NCBI GenBank assembly: GCA_027625095.1
Contig: JAQBXN010000052.1
Span: forward strand, 1 to 51,266
Source of the DNA: Planctomycetota bacterium
GTDB lineage: Bacteria > Planctomycetota > PUPC01 > JACPCR01
Direction of reading: 5' to 3'
Length of the DNA: 51,266 nt
The notes below the pieces were generated by a model, which searched no databases, was not told the origin of the DNA, and saw only the letters and a program-made list of their open reading frames with translations. Numbering within the stretch: position 1 is the stretch's first letter; each line of letters opens with the position of its first letter. Made by a program: the position numbers and the translations under genes. Shown in pieces: positions 16,614-25,461 of this stretch.

Positions 16614-17675
16614 TTACGTTTCCGCATCCGACTCTCTTGCTCTGTCCTCAAGCTCCCGCTCTGCTTCTTCAGCATCCCTCTTGGTCTTCAACCTCTTTAC
16701 CACATAACCGGGGCCGGGAGTTGGATACATGATCCGGCTCGCTCCTGCTTCTTTGAGGGCGGCGCCCATCATTTCTTTGTCCCTGGCAAGGGCGATGATG
16801 GTGCCCCCGTCACCGGCACCGGCTAGTTTGGCGCCCAAGGCTCCTGCATCGAGGGCCGCTTCGATAAGTCGGTCGTTCTTCGGGCCGGAGCCGCCCAGGT
16901 CGCGCTGGATTTCGTGGTTCTCTACCATCAGTTCGCCAAGCAGTTCGAAATCATGATCAAGCAAGGCTCGTTTTCCCTGACGTGCCAGGTGCGCTATGCG
17001 GAGGTAACTGCGCACAATCTCTCGTTCCCCCTCCAGCCAGCGCTCACGGATGGGCTTGTGAACTGCGCCGGAGTTCCTCTGTACTCCCGTATGTGCCAGG
17101 ACGAGTGGAAAATCTGCGACATACGGTGACAGCGATTCCATGGTGGCATAAGGCTCTTGACCAAAGGCCCGGTAAAACTGCTTGGATCGAAAGTCCATGT
17201 AGTTGAGGCCACCGAAGGTACACATATACGCATCCTGATAACCGCACAGAATGCCGAGATAATGCAATTCGCAATGGCGCGCCATTTCCGCACGGCGGAA
17301 CGGATGCTCGTCGCGGCCGATGAAGGCCAGCACCGAATTGAGGATGGAAACGATCATGGCAGACGAACTCGACAGCCCGGCACGGAATGGGACATTACAT
17401 GCCCATCGCAGGGAAAACTCAGGCTCGTCAAGAGCCAAAAAGCTCAGAACAGCTTTGGCAACATCGAAGATACCCTCGTCAGGGATCAGGTCCTCCGGAT
17501 TGCTCACTACGTGCCGCTTACCACCAACCTCGAAACTCAGTTCGTCTGCCGGCTCTATGATTACGGCCGCGCGTTCGGCCGTACAAATGGAAAGAACGCT
17601 GCCTCCGTAAAGGTCGGTCGGATTTCCGATAATGCCGGCCCGGCCGGGCGCGGTACACAGGAAGGCTTCGGCCAA
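16614..17675 (-). CDS. GHMP-family sugar kinase, glucuronokinase-like
   Basis: The 353-residue product has the three GHMP motifs: N-terminal APGRAGIIGNPTDLYGG (residues 9-25), the ATP loop PFRAGLSSSSA (96-106) and C-terminal LAGAGDGGTIIALA. The GNP(T/S)D(L/V)Y form of motif 1 resembles plant glucuronokinase more than galactokinase or homoserine kinase; D-glycero-D-manno-heptose kinase is an alternative. It would make a sugar 1-phosphate. It lies one base behind galU, whose product class activates sugar 1-phosphates to UDP-sugars, so the pair could turn free glucuronate (or a related sugar) into a UDP-sugar. The start is a TTG (17673-17675), supported by AAGGGAG seven bases upstream inside the galU end; there is no nearby ATG. 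Confidence 0.85.
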   Translation of the reverse strand: MAEAFLCTAPGRAGIIGNPTDLYGGSVLSICTAERAAVIIEPADELSFEVGGKRHVVSNPEDLIPDEGIFDVAKAVLSFLALDEPEFSLRWACNVPFRAGLSSSSAMIVSILNSVLAFIGRDEHPFRRAEMARHCELHYLGILCGYQDAYMCTFGGLNYMDFRSKQFYRAFGQEPYATMESLSPYVADFPLVLAHTGVQRNSGAVHKPIRERWLEGEREIVRSYLRIAHLARQGKRALLDHDFELLGELMVENHEIQRDLGGSGPKNDRLIEAALDAGALGAKLAGAGDGGTIIALARDKEMMGAALKEAGASRIMYPTPGPGYVVKRLKTKRDAEEAERELEDRARESDAET

Positions 17676-17676
17676 C

Positions 17677-18582
17677 TTAGATCTCCCTTAATCGTTGTTC
17701 GATGTATTGGCGGATCAGATAGCCGTACTTCTGGTCAGAGAGAGCGAAATCAATGAAAGCTTTGAAGTAACTTTCGGGACTACCGATGTCGTATCGACGT
17801 TCATCGCGTCTGAGTCGGATGCATCGGACCGTATGGCCCATCTTCATCAGGTTGCGGATGGCATCCGTTAACTGCAACTCGCCGCCGATGCCGGGAGGAG
17901 TGCGTTTGATGGCCGCAAAAATTTCGGGATTGAATACGTATCTTGCGGCAACCGCGAGCCTGCTGGGGGCTTCGTCTACTGAAGGTTTTTCCACGATATC
18001 ATCGATCTCAAAATCGGTCTTTCCCCGCCCTTTCGGCTTGACCACTCCGTAGTGCTGAACTTCGTCCTCGGCCACCTCGCAGACCGCAATGGTCGCGCTC
18101 GCACCATATCGCTGATGCGACTTTATCATGCGACGCACCAGCCCGGAGTAATTGGACGACTGGATGATTGTGTCGCCAAGCCCAACGACAAAGGGCTCGT
18201 CACCGACGAATTGTTCTGCACTGGCGATCGCTTCCCCGAGGCCGGAAGGTAACCGGCTGCCACTGGCAATCATCTGCCGGGTGTAGAAGAACCGCACCCC
18301 CTCTGACTCGTAATCGATTTCCTCCATGTGCTCGAGGTCCTGTGCTTCGGACAGCCGTTGGGTGAGCTCAGGGTCGCGGTCGAAATGATCTTCTATCGAA
18401 CGTTTATCCTTACCGGTGATGAACAGAATGTTCTTAAGGCCCTGGTCGACCATCTCTTCGACCACGTACTGCACCACCGGCTTGCGTGCGATGGGCAGCA
18501 TTTCCTTTGGCTGCGATTTGGTTGCCGGCAGCAGACGGGTACCCATGCCCGCAACAGGAATCACGACTTTGTCGATGCGCAT
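17677..18582 (-). CDS. galU: UTP--glucose-1-phosphate uridylyltransferase
   Basis: The 301-residue product forms UDP-glucose from UTP and glucose 1-phosphate in the cytoplasm. Family marks are clear: the nucleotide loop VIPVAGMGTRLLPATK (from residue 7), QPKEMLPI, VGLGDTII, DDIVEKP and GGELQLTDAI. The length matches bacterial GalU. The ATG at 18582 has AAGGGA a few bases upstream. The gene is first of a two-gene unit with the GHMP kinase, which starts one base after this stop codon. Given that partner, it may also act on glucuronate 1-phosphate or another sugar phosphate. Confidence 0.93.
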   Translation of the reverse strand: MRIDKVVIPVAGMGTRLLPATKSQPKEMLPIARKPVVQYVVEEMVDQGLKNILFITGKDKRSIEDHFDRDPELTQRLSEAQDLEHMEEIDYESEGVRFFYTRQMIASGSRLPSGLGEAIASAEQFVGDEPFVVGLGDTIIQSSNYSGLVRRMIKSHQRYGASATIAVCEVAEDEVQHYGVVKPKGRGKTDFEIDDIVEKPSVDEAPSRLAVAARYVFNPEIFAAIKRTPPGIGGELQLTDAIRNLMKMGHTVRCIRLRRDERRYDIGSPESYFKAFIDFALSDQKYGYLIRQYIEQRLREI

Positions 18583-18667
18583 TTGATTTCCCTTTTTAAA
18601 GACTTTTCGATGACCTGAAGTTATCGTATCGCTGAAAGTGCAGGAATTCTAAAGGCCCAGTATATCA

Positions 18668-18733
18668 GTAGCCGTATTCGCAAGAATTCGGGGCTGATGA
18701 CTCCAACTTCCTGAGTCCTGCGACTTCGGCTAC
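18668..18733 (-). repeat. Palindromic ~66 bp repeat, family C (copy 1)
   Basis: It begins gtagccgtattcgcaag and ends gcgacttcggctac, so its ends (GTAGCCG/CGGCTAC) are inverted repeats. Its reverse complement matches 31778-31844, sharing ccccgaattcttgcgaat and gtagccgaagtcgc. It lies in the 287-base gap between galU and the next gene on the other strand; nothing else is visible there. Confidence 0.7.
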
Positions 18734-18869
18734 GGCTCGTGAGAAATGCGGTCTAGTGAGCTTAAGATGTAGCCCTAATCGTAACGGTTGAAGAATTGGC
18801 CTTCATCCGTGACCATCTCCACTAATCCCCCCCTGCATTTCAAGACATTAAGCTCCCCTTGAGTAACTG

Positions 18870-19676
18870 ATGCCTGGAAACGAAGAATTATTTGGTCTGC
18901 TGGCTGTGCGAGCTGGTCTTATCAAAAGACCGCAATTAGCTCATGCGCTGGCCGCACAAGAGGATCGCAACCGCATCCGTCGGAAACTTGGCCAGATTCT
19001 GGTCGAGATGGGTGCAATCAACGAGGATGACGTAAGCAATATTCTTCACGTCCAGGCCCTGATGATGGCGCTGAATCCAGACATGCAATTCATCATGGAC
19101 GCGATCCAGCATAACTTGGTGACAGAGCAGCAGGTCGAACGTTGTATGGCAATACAGGCGGGTGAGAATTACCAGCGAACCATCGGGGACGTTCTGGTCG
19201 ACCAAATGGCAATCACTGAGCAACAGCGCGACGAAATCCTCGATCAAATTCATCTCCGACACGGTGACGGCTCAAAACTGGTACAGATTATTCAGGAGGC
19301 GACTCAATATCAGGAGGGAACTCCTGGGGTGGTAGGCCTCGATGAAGCCCGCCTCGCAGAGGCAAAGAGGCTGGTCACTGAAGGAGTTCGTTCTCTTGTC
19401 CACCTGGGCATCATCAGTCACATGGTTCACCGCCAGGGCGACTCATATGACACGAAACATTTCGTGGATACGCTGGACGAAGGTCGGAAGGAGATTCATA
19501 AAGCACTGCTTGACCTTGTGGACCTGAAAATCCTGACCCGGGAAAAGAAATGGACCAAGCAGTTATTTCGCTTCACTGACGATTCAGATACCCGGCTGCG
19601 AGTAGAAATTCTGCTGCTCTGTTGTAATGATCCAAGGCACCGTCGAGAGATGTTCTCCATGCTGTTGAGTCATTGA
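18870..19676 (+). CDS. MshEN-like helical domain protein of unknown function
   Basis: The 268-residue product is not a known enzyme. Its N-terminal half contains repeated helix-turn units of the kind found at the N-terminus of type II/IV secretion ATPases (MshEN-like) and of some planctomycete kinases: FGLLAVRAGLIKRPQLAHAL, then KLGQILVEMGAINEDDVSNI, FIMDAIQHNLVTEQQVERCM and IGDVLVDQMAITEQQRDEIL. The C-terminal half (about 155-268) is helical and charged with no motif that I recognise. There is no signal peptide, so a cytoplasmic adaptor or regulator is likely. It could be co-transcribed with the three genes that follow. A related unit starts the kinase at 34048-37335. The start ATG 18870 has no clear ribosome site. 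Confidence 0.7.
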   Translation: MPGNEELFGLLAVRAGLIKRPQLAHALAAQEDRNRIRRKLGQILVEMGAINEDDVSNILHVQALMMALNPDMQFIMDAIQHNLVTEQQVERCMAIQAGENYQRTIGDVLVDQMAITEQQRDEILDQIHLRHGDGSKLVQIIQEATQYQEGTPGVVGLDEARLAEAKRLVTEGVRSLVHLGIISHMVHRQGDSYDTKHFVDTLDEGRKEIHKALLDLVDLKILTREKKWTKQLFRFTDDSDTRLRVEILLLCCNDPRHRREMFSMLLSH

Positions 19677-19816
19677 AAGCAGCCACCCTCTCTTTGAATT
19701 CGCAGGGCTTTGCGCCCGCCTCACTATTTCGAAAGAACTTATCCTTCTTGAAGCCTCACCTGCCGCTCACTACAATTTGCGGCTTTCGGACATAACTGTT
19801 TGATCAAGGATGTCTT

Positions 19817-21472
19817 ATGAAACAAGCGGTAACCCTTGTTGCGGCGTTAGGATTACTTTCGCCATTAATGGGTGAGAGCTACCCAACGCGCAGGCAAGGC
19901 AGCCCTCAAGCGGCGCCAGTTGATACAACTCCCGAACCGACGGAAGAAGCCAGGCCGAAGAAACGTGGATTTCTTTCACCGCTCCCATTGCTCAGGCGCG
20001 CTATCCCATTTAAGCGGCAGAAAAATGACGAAGAAGAAATTGACGAATTCTCCAAGGAGATCGGTCTCCAAAAGGTGGAGAGGCGAGGCATTGTAAAGCG
20101 CTTGAAGGACTTGTTGGAAATAGGGAAATACGAAAAGAAACCAAAAGTGCCCGGCGAAAATATTACGACCGATGTCCTCCGTAATATCACCGACGAGGCA
20201 TCAACCCTCATCAACGCCTTTGTCCACAACTGGCCCGTCGCCCCTGGAAGGAAGCCCATGGTGCCCTACGATCCGCATGGGGCCATTGGGCTTGTTGAAT
20301 TGGAGCAACAGGATGTCGAATTCTTGAAGACGGAAGCATTCAATCTGACCGGATTCAAGCTGCTGTGGAAAAGAACAGATCTGGGAGAGCTCCAGATCAC
20401 TGGCATCGATGTGACCAGAGACAACGTTCTAGTCGAAACAAGTCGGCTTGAATTGCTGGGCATTTCAAAGGACGAAGGCAAGCTCGATTGGGTATTCGAG
20501 TTTGAACAGAAACTCGACCATCACCCCCTCTTGACCGACAAGGGCATGTTCGTGGTCTCCGCGGACATCCTTTATTCAATTCAAGAGCCGGCCCTTGGAG
20601 TCTATGACTGGCGAAGGCCCTTGCCCTTTGCCACAAGTGCAACCCCTCTTGCATACGGGGCTGATTTGTTAGTTTTTGGTTCAAACAATGGCCACATCGA
20701 TGTATACAACCACAAGCATAAATATGCGGTCTGGCAGAGCGTGGCGGATGGCACGGTTCGAGACCCAATGGTTTACAGCGGCAGAGACACTCTCTTGTTT
20801 TCTACGGACGATGGCTTTCTCTACAATTTAAATCTCTCGACCAAGAAATATGCTTGGCGATTCTCCAAAATCCTCCGGGAAGTTTCATCTGCTCCTGTCC
20901 TGGACAGTCGTGGCGAGAGGCCAATGGTGTTCGTCGGAACGAAGGATCAGTACCTGGTGGGTATCGACTTTGCTGGTGGAACAATTCTGCGGGTAGGCGA
21001 CTTCGAAACCTGGGAAGTTCTGCTCAGTGGCCCAATCACAGAAACTCCGGTACTGCATGGGGACGACCTGGTACTGGCCATCTCGAATGGCGGAGGGCTG
21101 CATGCTCTGGATCGCAAGACCGCCACAGAAACCTGGTTCGTGCCGGGAGTTACCAAGATCATCTCGAAAGGAGAAGGGGAGGTTTATTGCCTTACTGAGG
21201 ACAAATTGATGGTCGGCATTAACCTGAAGGCAGGTGCTGTTCGGTGGAGTTACGACATCTCACCTTTCGCATACATTCCAAAGACTCAGAATGAAGCCCT
21301 GATCGTCCTGGGAACAAATTCAGGAAAGATCTTTGCCCTCGCGCCACCGGCGGCAGGCACCCCGTTCGAGGATGTGGAACTTTTGAAACCGGCCGCCGGC
21401 GGCGAAAAGGAAAAGGATCCAACAACCCCGGAAGGAGCCGAAGAAGTCGCACCTCCTCTCGAAGACCTCTAA
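19817..21472 (+). CDS. Exported PQQ-like beta-propeller protein
   Basis: The 551-residue product begins with a signal peptide (MKQAVTLVAALGLLSPLMGES), then a charged, low-complexity linker (about 30-110). From about residue 200 on, repeated blades of the PQQ/BamB type appear, for example DWVFEFEQKLDHHPLLTDKG, HKYAVWQSVADGTVRDPMVY, TKKYAWRFSKILREVSSAPV and GAVRWSYDISPFAYIPKTQ. It lacks a quinoprotein dehydrogenase active site, so it is more likely a scaffold or assembly protein at the outer membrane or periplasm than an enzyme. AAGGATG lies six bases before the ATG at 19817. It is followed after 62 bases by the SGNH/TPR gene in the same direction. Confidence 0.82.
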   Translation: MKQAVTLVAALGLLSPLMGESYPTRRQGSPQAAPVDTTPEPTEEARPKKRGFLSPLPLLRRAIPFKRQKNDEEEIDEFSKEIGLQKVERRGIVKRLKDLLEIGKYEKKPKVPGENITTDVLRNITDEASTLINAFVHNWPVAPGRKPMVPYDPHGAIGLVELEQQDVEFLKTEAFNLTGFKLLWKRTDLGELQITGIDVTRDNVLVETSRLELLGISKDEGKLDWVFEFEQKLDHHPLLTDKGMFVVSADILYSIQEPALGVYDWRRPLPFATSATPLAYGADLLVFGSNNGHIDVYNHKHKYAVWQSVADGTVRDPMVYSGRDTLLFSTDDGFLYNLNLSTKKYAWRFSKILREVSSAPVLDSRGERPMVFVGTKDQYLVGIDFAGGTILRVGDFETWEVLLSGPITETPVLHGDDLVLAISNGGGLHALDRKTATETWFVPGVTKIISKGEGEVYCLTEDKLMVGINLKAGAVRWSYDISPFAYIPKTQNEALIVLGTNSGKIFALAPPAAGTPFEDVELLKPAAGGEKEKDPTTPEGAEEVAPPLEDL

Positions 21473-21534
21473 TTGCTTCATACCGGCATTCTGCTGAGAA
21501 TTCGGCCATCCCTTTACCGAGGATCCGTCATCCA

Positions 21535-23346
21535 ATGGATGAGCCGCATCAGAAACTCCCAATCAAGAAAATACTTTGCCTCAGTATTCTCCTTCCGGCA
21601 GTAATCCTGTTTGTGGTGGAGGGAACATGCCGGATCCTCCGGCCTGTAGAAAGCGGCGCATATCGAATATTTGAACGGGAAGGACACGAACTGGCGGTCC
21701 GCCCTGAGTATCAAGGCGCTTTCCACGCCCTCCGCTTCGCTGAACAGACGCCGGAAGGAACTCTCCGAATCCTGTGCCTCGGCGGCTCCTCGGCATATGG
21801 CTTTCCCTTCGGCCAGGAGACGGCATTTGCCCACTGGCTGCAGCAATTGCTTGAAGTGTGTCAGCCGCAGAAGAGATGGGAGGTACTGAATCTCGGGGCG
21901 ATGTCTTACGGCAGCAGCCGCATTCTGGGCTTGATGCCGGAGTTTCTCAGACTGAAGCCGGATGTGATTCTCCTCTATGCCGGCCACAATGAATTCGTGG
22001 AACGTACCCATGCCAATGCCGGCAGCGAATCAGGAGGACTGAGAGTGGTACAACTTCTACGCGCAAGGCTGGGCAGGAACAATCAGCCAGCAAACTCCGC
22101 CGAGGTCTACCGGGAGACCGTTCACCTGAGCAGCGAGAAAGAGCGGGACACAACCATCGCACGCTTTCGAGAAAACTACCGGCAGATCATCGCTATCGCC
22201 CAGGCGGCTCACGTCCCCATCATTGTCTCCACAATGCCAAGCTCCCTGAAAGACTGGAAACCGGACGGTTCAGAATTCTTTCGGCTGAAGGACCAGAAAT
22301 CCGGGAAGGAAAAATTTGAAAGGGCCTGCAAACTCATGGATTCAGGTGAGATGGAAGAAGCGCTCACCCTGTTCACAGTAATCGAAAAGCTCGACCCGAC
22401 CTGCGCGGACCTCCACTTCAGGAAGGGCCGATGCCTCTACCAACTTGGCCGATTCGAGGAAGCCGGGAAGGCTTTCATCCTTGCACGAGATAATGACGCC
22501 TCTCCTCAAAGGGCATTGAGTAGCATCAACGAGGCGATCCTTGATGCGGCCAACAGTGCAAAGGTGCCATGCATCAGGGGCGTTCACCTGTTCGAGGCTC
22601 ATTCGGAGAATGGCATCACAGGCAAAACCCTGATCGAAGATTACGTACACCCGACTCTGGCCGGACATCGCCTCCTGGCTGTTGAATTCTACCTTGCCAT
22701 TCACACCCAATTGAAACTGGACGGAGAACCGGTTCGAGAGCAGCTTCTTGCACTGCTCAGCAGGCTTCCTGAACCCACTCCGAGTGGCCCGGGCCGCGCC
22801 TCATTCTTCTACAACCTCGGTCTAAAATTCATCAACCAGGAGAATTGGCAGAAGGTCATCGAGACCAATCAACAGGCAGTTCAGTTCGACCCTTCGCACG
22901 CCCTCGCCTACAACAACCTCGGACGAGGTTACCAACAGACGGGGAAACTGGAACAAGCCCTGGAATGCTTTCAGAAGGCCGCTGCTCTGCGGCCCGATAT
23001 TGCTGGCATTCACCGTAACCTCGCCAGTCTCTTTCAGGCGCTCGGAAGTCTCAGCAATGCAGAAGCTGCGGCTGAGACGGCCGTAAAGCTGAACTCGGAG
23101 GATCCCGTCGCCCATTATCTTCTCGCCACCATCCTCGCTGCCCGCGAGCAAACCAAAGAGGCCATCAAACACTACGAAAGCGCAGCACGCCTCAGGCCAG
23201 ATTACTTTGAAGCCCGCGCAAACCTCGGCCTTGCTTACGCCCTGATGGGCCAGCAGGCAAAAGCACGCTCCGCATGGAAGGAAGCGCTCGTGATCAGACC
23301 CGGTGAACCCGTTGTTTCGGATTGGCTGAGTAAGCTGAAAGAGTGA
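21535..23346 (+). CDS. Membrane-anchored SGNH hydrolase with TPR repeats
   Basis: The 603-residue product has one N-terminal membrane segment (about 12-30), then an SGNH/GDSL-like hydrolase domain: LCLGGSSAYG with Ser85 as nucleophile, NLGAMSYGSSR, block III GHNEF (150-154) and the DYVH motif with Asp369 and His372. Between block III and DYVH there is an inserted TPR-like stretch (about 258-320: EEALTLFTVIEKLDPTCADL..., GRFEEAGKAFILA). After the hydrolase, TPRs run from about 425 to the end (NNLGRGYQQTGKLEQALECF and repeats). The esterase side is probably outside the cytoplasm, acting on acylated polysaccharide or lipid; that is inference. It lies 55 bases upstream of the DUF6785 membrane protein gene. 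Confidence 0.83.
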   Translation: MDEPHQKLPIKKILCLSILLPAVILFVVEGTCRILRPVESGAYRIFEREGHELAVRPEYQGAFHALRFAEQTPEGTLRILCLGGSSAYGFPFGQETAFAHWLQQLLEVCQPQKRWEVLNLGAMSYGSSRILGLMPEFLRLKPDVILLYAGHNEFVERTHANAGSESGGLRVVQLLRARLGRNNQPANSAEVYRETVHLSSEKERDTTIARFRENYRQIIAIAQAAHVPIIVSTMPSSLKDWKPDGSEFFRLKDQKSGKEKFERACKLMDSGEMEEALTLFTVIEKLDPTCADLHFRKGRCLYQLGRFEEAGKAFILARDNDASPQRALSSINEAILDAANSAKVPCIRGVHLFEAHSENGITGKTLIEDYVHPTLAGHRLLAVEFYLAIHTQLKLDGEPVREQLLALLSRLPEPTPSGPGRASFFYNLGLKFINQENWQKVIETNQQAVQFDPSHALAYNNLGRGYQQTGKLEQALECFQKAAALRPDIAGIHRNLASLFQALGSLSNAEAAAETAVKLNSEDPVAHYLLATILAAREQTKEAIKHYESAARLRPDYFEARANLGLAYALMGQQAKARSAWKEALVIRPGEPVVSDWLSKLKE

Positions 23347-23401
23347 TGCCTCGGCTTCCGTCCTCAATGTATCCGGCCCTGTAAAACACTCCCCGACTGC
23401 A

Positions 23402-25333
23402 ATGTCTGACTTCACGCAGCCAAACCCGATTCGCCTTCGCTGTATCCTTCTCGGGCTGCTCCTGATTCCTTTCAATGCCTATTGGGTGTTTCAGATTGAG
23501 GGATTCTGGCTGGCTGGCTGGCCCACTACGATTTCACTTTTCTTCAATGTCGTCCTGATCCTTATCGCGGTGACACTGCTGAATGCCGTGGTGAAGCTCA
23601 TATCGCCGGCGTTTGCGTTAAACCCTGCCGAATTGGTAACGCTCTATGCGATGTTGTGCATGTCGTCCGCGGTCACTGGATTGGACTTTGTAATGGTGGT
23701 CCTTCCACTCCTGGCGCACCACGTTCACGGAGCGACGGTAGAAAACAATTGGGCGAATCTGTTCGAAGGCAAGCTGCCGCTTCATCTTCTGGTGACGTCG
23801 CAGGAAGCGATTTCGAATTTCTATGAGGGAAATTCTTCTCTCTATCAGCCCGAGAACTTTCAGGCGTGGATCGCTCCGGTGCTGATCTGGACGGGATTTC
23901 TGACGACGCTCATCTTCACCACGATGTGCCTGAACATCATATTCCTTAAGGAGTGGACGCAGAATGAGCGGCTGGCTTTCCCGATTGTCGAGCTGCCGCT
24001 GGCGATAGCTACGCGGCCGAAGGAACTCTGCTGGAATGCCCGGTTTTTCTGGGGGCTTCTCATCGCGGGAAGTATCACGATGCTGAATGGGCTCAACAGC
24101 CTGGATCCTGAGCTTTATCCCGCGATCCCCATCCGGGCATATGACCTCGATCTCAGTTCGCTGTTTAAAGATCTCGGCACACCCTGGAATGCGGTCGGAT
24201 GGTTTCCGATTTCCTGGTACCCGTGCGTCATTGGTCTGAGTTTTCTGATGCCACTCGATCTGATGTTCTCATGCTGGGTCTTCTTCCTGTTCTGGAAATT
24301 GGAACAGGTGTTCTTTGCCTGGACTGGCGTCACGCCGATGCTGCCCAAGGACTACATCACCCAGCAGGCAACCGGCTCATACCTGGCGATAACCGCTGGT
24401 GCGATCTGGATTGGGCGTGACCATCTGAAACGGGTGTTGCACGGAGTAATTCACGGCCATAAAGAAGACCTTGGCGGCAGCCGGTTGAACTATCGGTTTG
24501 CCTTTCTGGGCAGCACAACCGGGTTCATCGCTCTGGTCGCGTTCGGCATCTGGGCGGGGATCTCACCGATGCTTTCGATAATCTATTTCATTATCTATAT
24601 GGGCCTTTCAATGGGTATAGCGCGCATGCGTGCCACGTGTGGGCCGCCTGCGCACGATCTGCATTTTGCGGGGCCCGGGCAGATATTTGTGAACATCGTC
24701 GGCAGTGAGAATCTCGACGGAAATAACCTCGGCGCGTTCGCCTTGTTCTTCGGTTTCAATCGAGCCTATCGCGGGCATCCGACCGCTCATTCGGTGGAAG
24801 GTTTCCGGCTCGCAGAACAGACACGAGGTTCAATGCGTACGATGTTCATCGCACAGCTTCTCGGTGTGTTGTTTGGCTGCCTGTGCGCATTCTGGGTTTT
24901 TCTGCATGTGTCTTACGAGTCGCAGACCGGAGCGCCTTCAATCACATGGTCTCGTGGATACGAAGCGTACGGTATCCGCCTGCAGAAGTGGTTGTCTGTG
25001 CCAGAGGGGGCAAATCCGCTTTCCTGGCTGTTCTACGCCAGTGGCTTTCTGACTGTTACCTTGATGCCACTCTTGAAACTGAAGTTTCCGGGACTCCCTT
25101 TTCACCCGATAGGACTTGCCGTCTCATCGAGTTGGTCGATGCACCTGGTCTGGCTGCCCATCATGATCGGCTGGGCATGCAAGACGTCGATCGTCAAGTA
25201 CACCGGAGGGTCAGGCTATCGACGCTGCCTGCCCTTCTTTATGGGACTGATCGTCGGCGACTATGTAGTGGGCGGGCTCTGGACAATGGCCACATGGATA
25301 CTGGGAAAGAGGCTGTATTCGTTCTGGTATTAG
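23402..25333 (+). CDS. Polytopic membrane protein, DUF6785/DUF6784 type
   Basis: The 643-residue product has many hydrophobic segments spread through its length (about 12-14 membrane spans), beginning RLRCILLGLLLIPFNAYWVF. The full length, the NPAELVTLYAMLCMSSAVTG segment and the conserved central GPPAHDLHFAGPGQIFVNI region fit the DUF6785/DUF6784 family, common in Planctomycetes, Hydrogenedentota and Lentisphaerota. The family has been compared with oligopeptide transporters, but no substrate is established as far as I know. It is the last gene of the same-direction run that starts at 18870. A hairpin with a T run follows the stop. Confidence 0.8.
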   Translation: MSDFTQPNPIRLRCILLGLLLIPFNAYWVFQIEGFWLAGWPTTISLFFNVVLILIAVTLLNAVVKLISPAFALNPAELVTLYAMLCMSSAVTGLDFVMVVLPLLAHHVHGATVENNWANLFEGKLPLHLLVTSQEAISNFYEGNSSLYQPENFQAWIAPVLIWTGFLTTLIFTTMCLNIIFLKEWTQNERLAFPIVELPLAIATRPKELCWNARFFWGLLIAGSITMLNGLNSLDPELYPAIPIRAYDLDLSSLFKDLGTPWNAVGWFPISWYPCVIGLSFLMPLDLMFSCWVFFLFWKLEQVFFAWTGVTPMLPKDYITQQATGSYLAITAGAIWIGRDHLKRVLHGVIHGHKEDLGGSRLNYRFAFLGSTTGFIALVAFGIWAGISPMLSIIYFIIYMGLSMGIARMRATCGPPAHDLHFAGPGQIFVNIVGSENLDGNNLGAFALFFGFNRAYRGHPTAHSVEGFRLAEQTRGSMRTMFIAQLLGVLFGCLCAFWVFLHVSYESQTGAPSITWSRGYEAYGIRLQKWLSVPEGANPLSWLFYASGFLTVTLMPLLKLKFPGLPFHPIGLAVSSSWSMHLVWLPIMIGWACKTSIVKYTGGSGYRRCLPFFMGLIVGDYVVGGLWTMATWILGKRLYSFWY

Positions 25334-25351
25334 AGTCAGAAGTTCTTACTT

Positions 25352-25373
25352 CTCCGCGTGGTGCGGAGATTTT
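25352..25373 (+). terminator. Intrinsic terminator-like hairpin after the DUF6785 gene
   Basis: CTCCGC (25352-25357) and GCGGAG (25363-25368) enclose loop GTGGT and are followed by ATTTT. The stem is six perfect base pairs with a short T run, 18 bases after the stop at 25333, so it plausibly ends the upstream transcript. Confidence 0.5.
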
Positions 25374-25461
25374 GTGAGCACGGATGAAGAGGGCCATAGA
25401 CCCGTTTTGACGCGAATGTGAAACCAGTGTTACGTCAACACACCAGACGGAAAGGGGCTGT

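Noticed and set aside
19762..19785. GCCGC...GCGGC stem upstream of the PQQ-like gene
   Set aside because: Only five base pairs with a 12-base loop; not distinguishable from chance.
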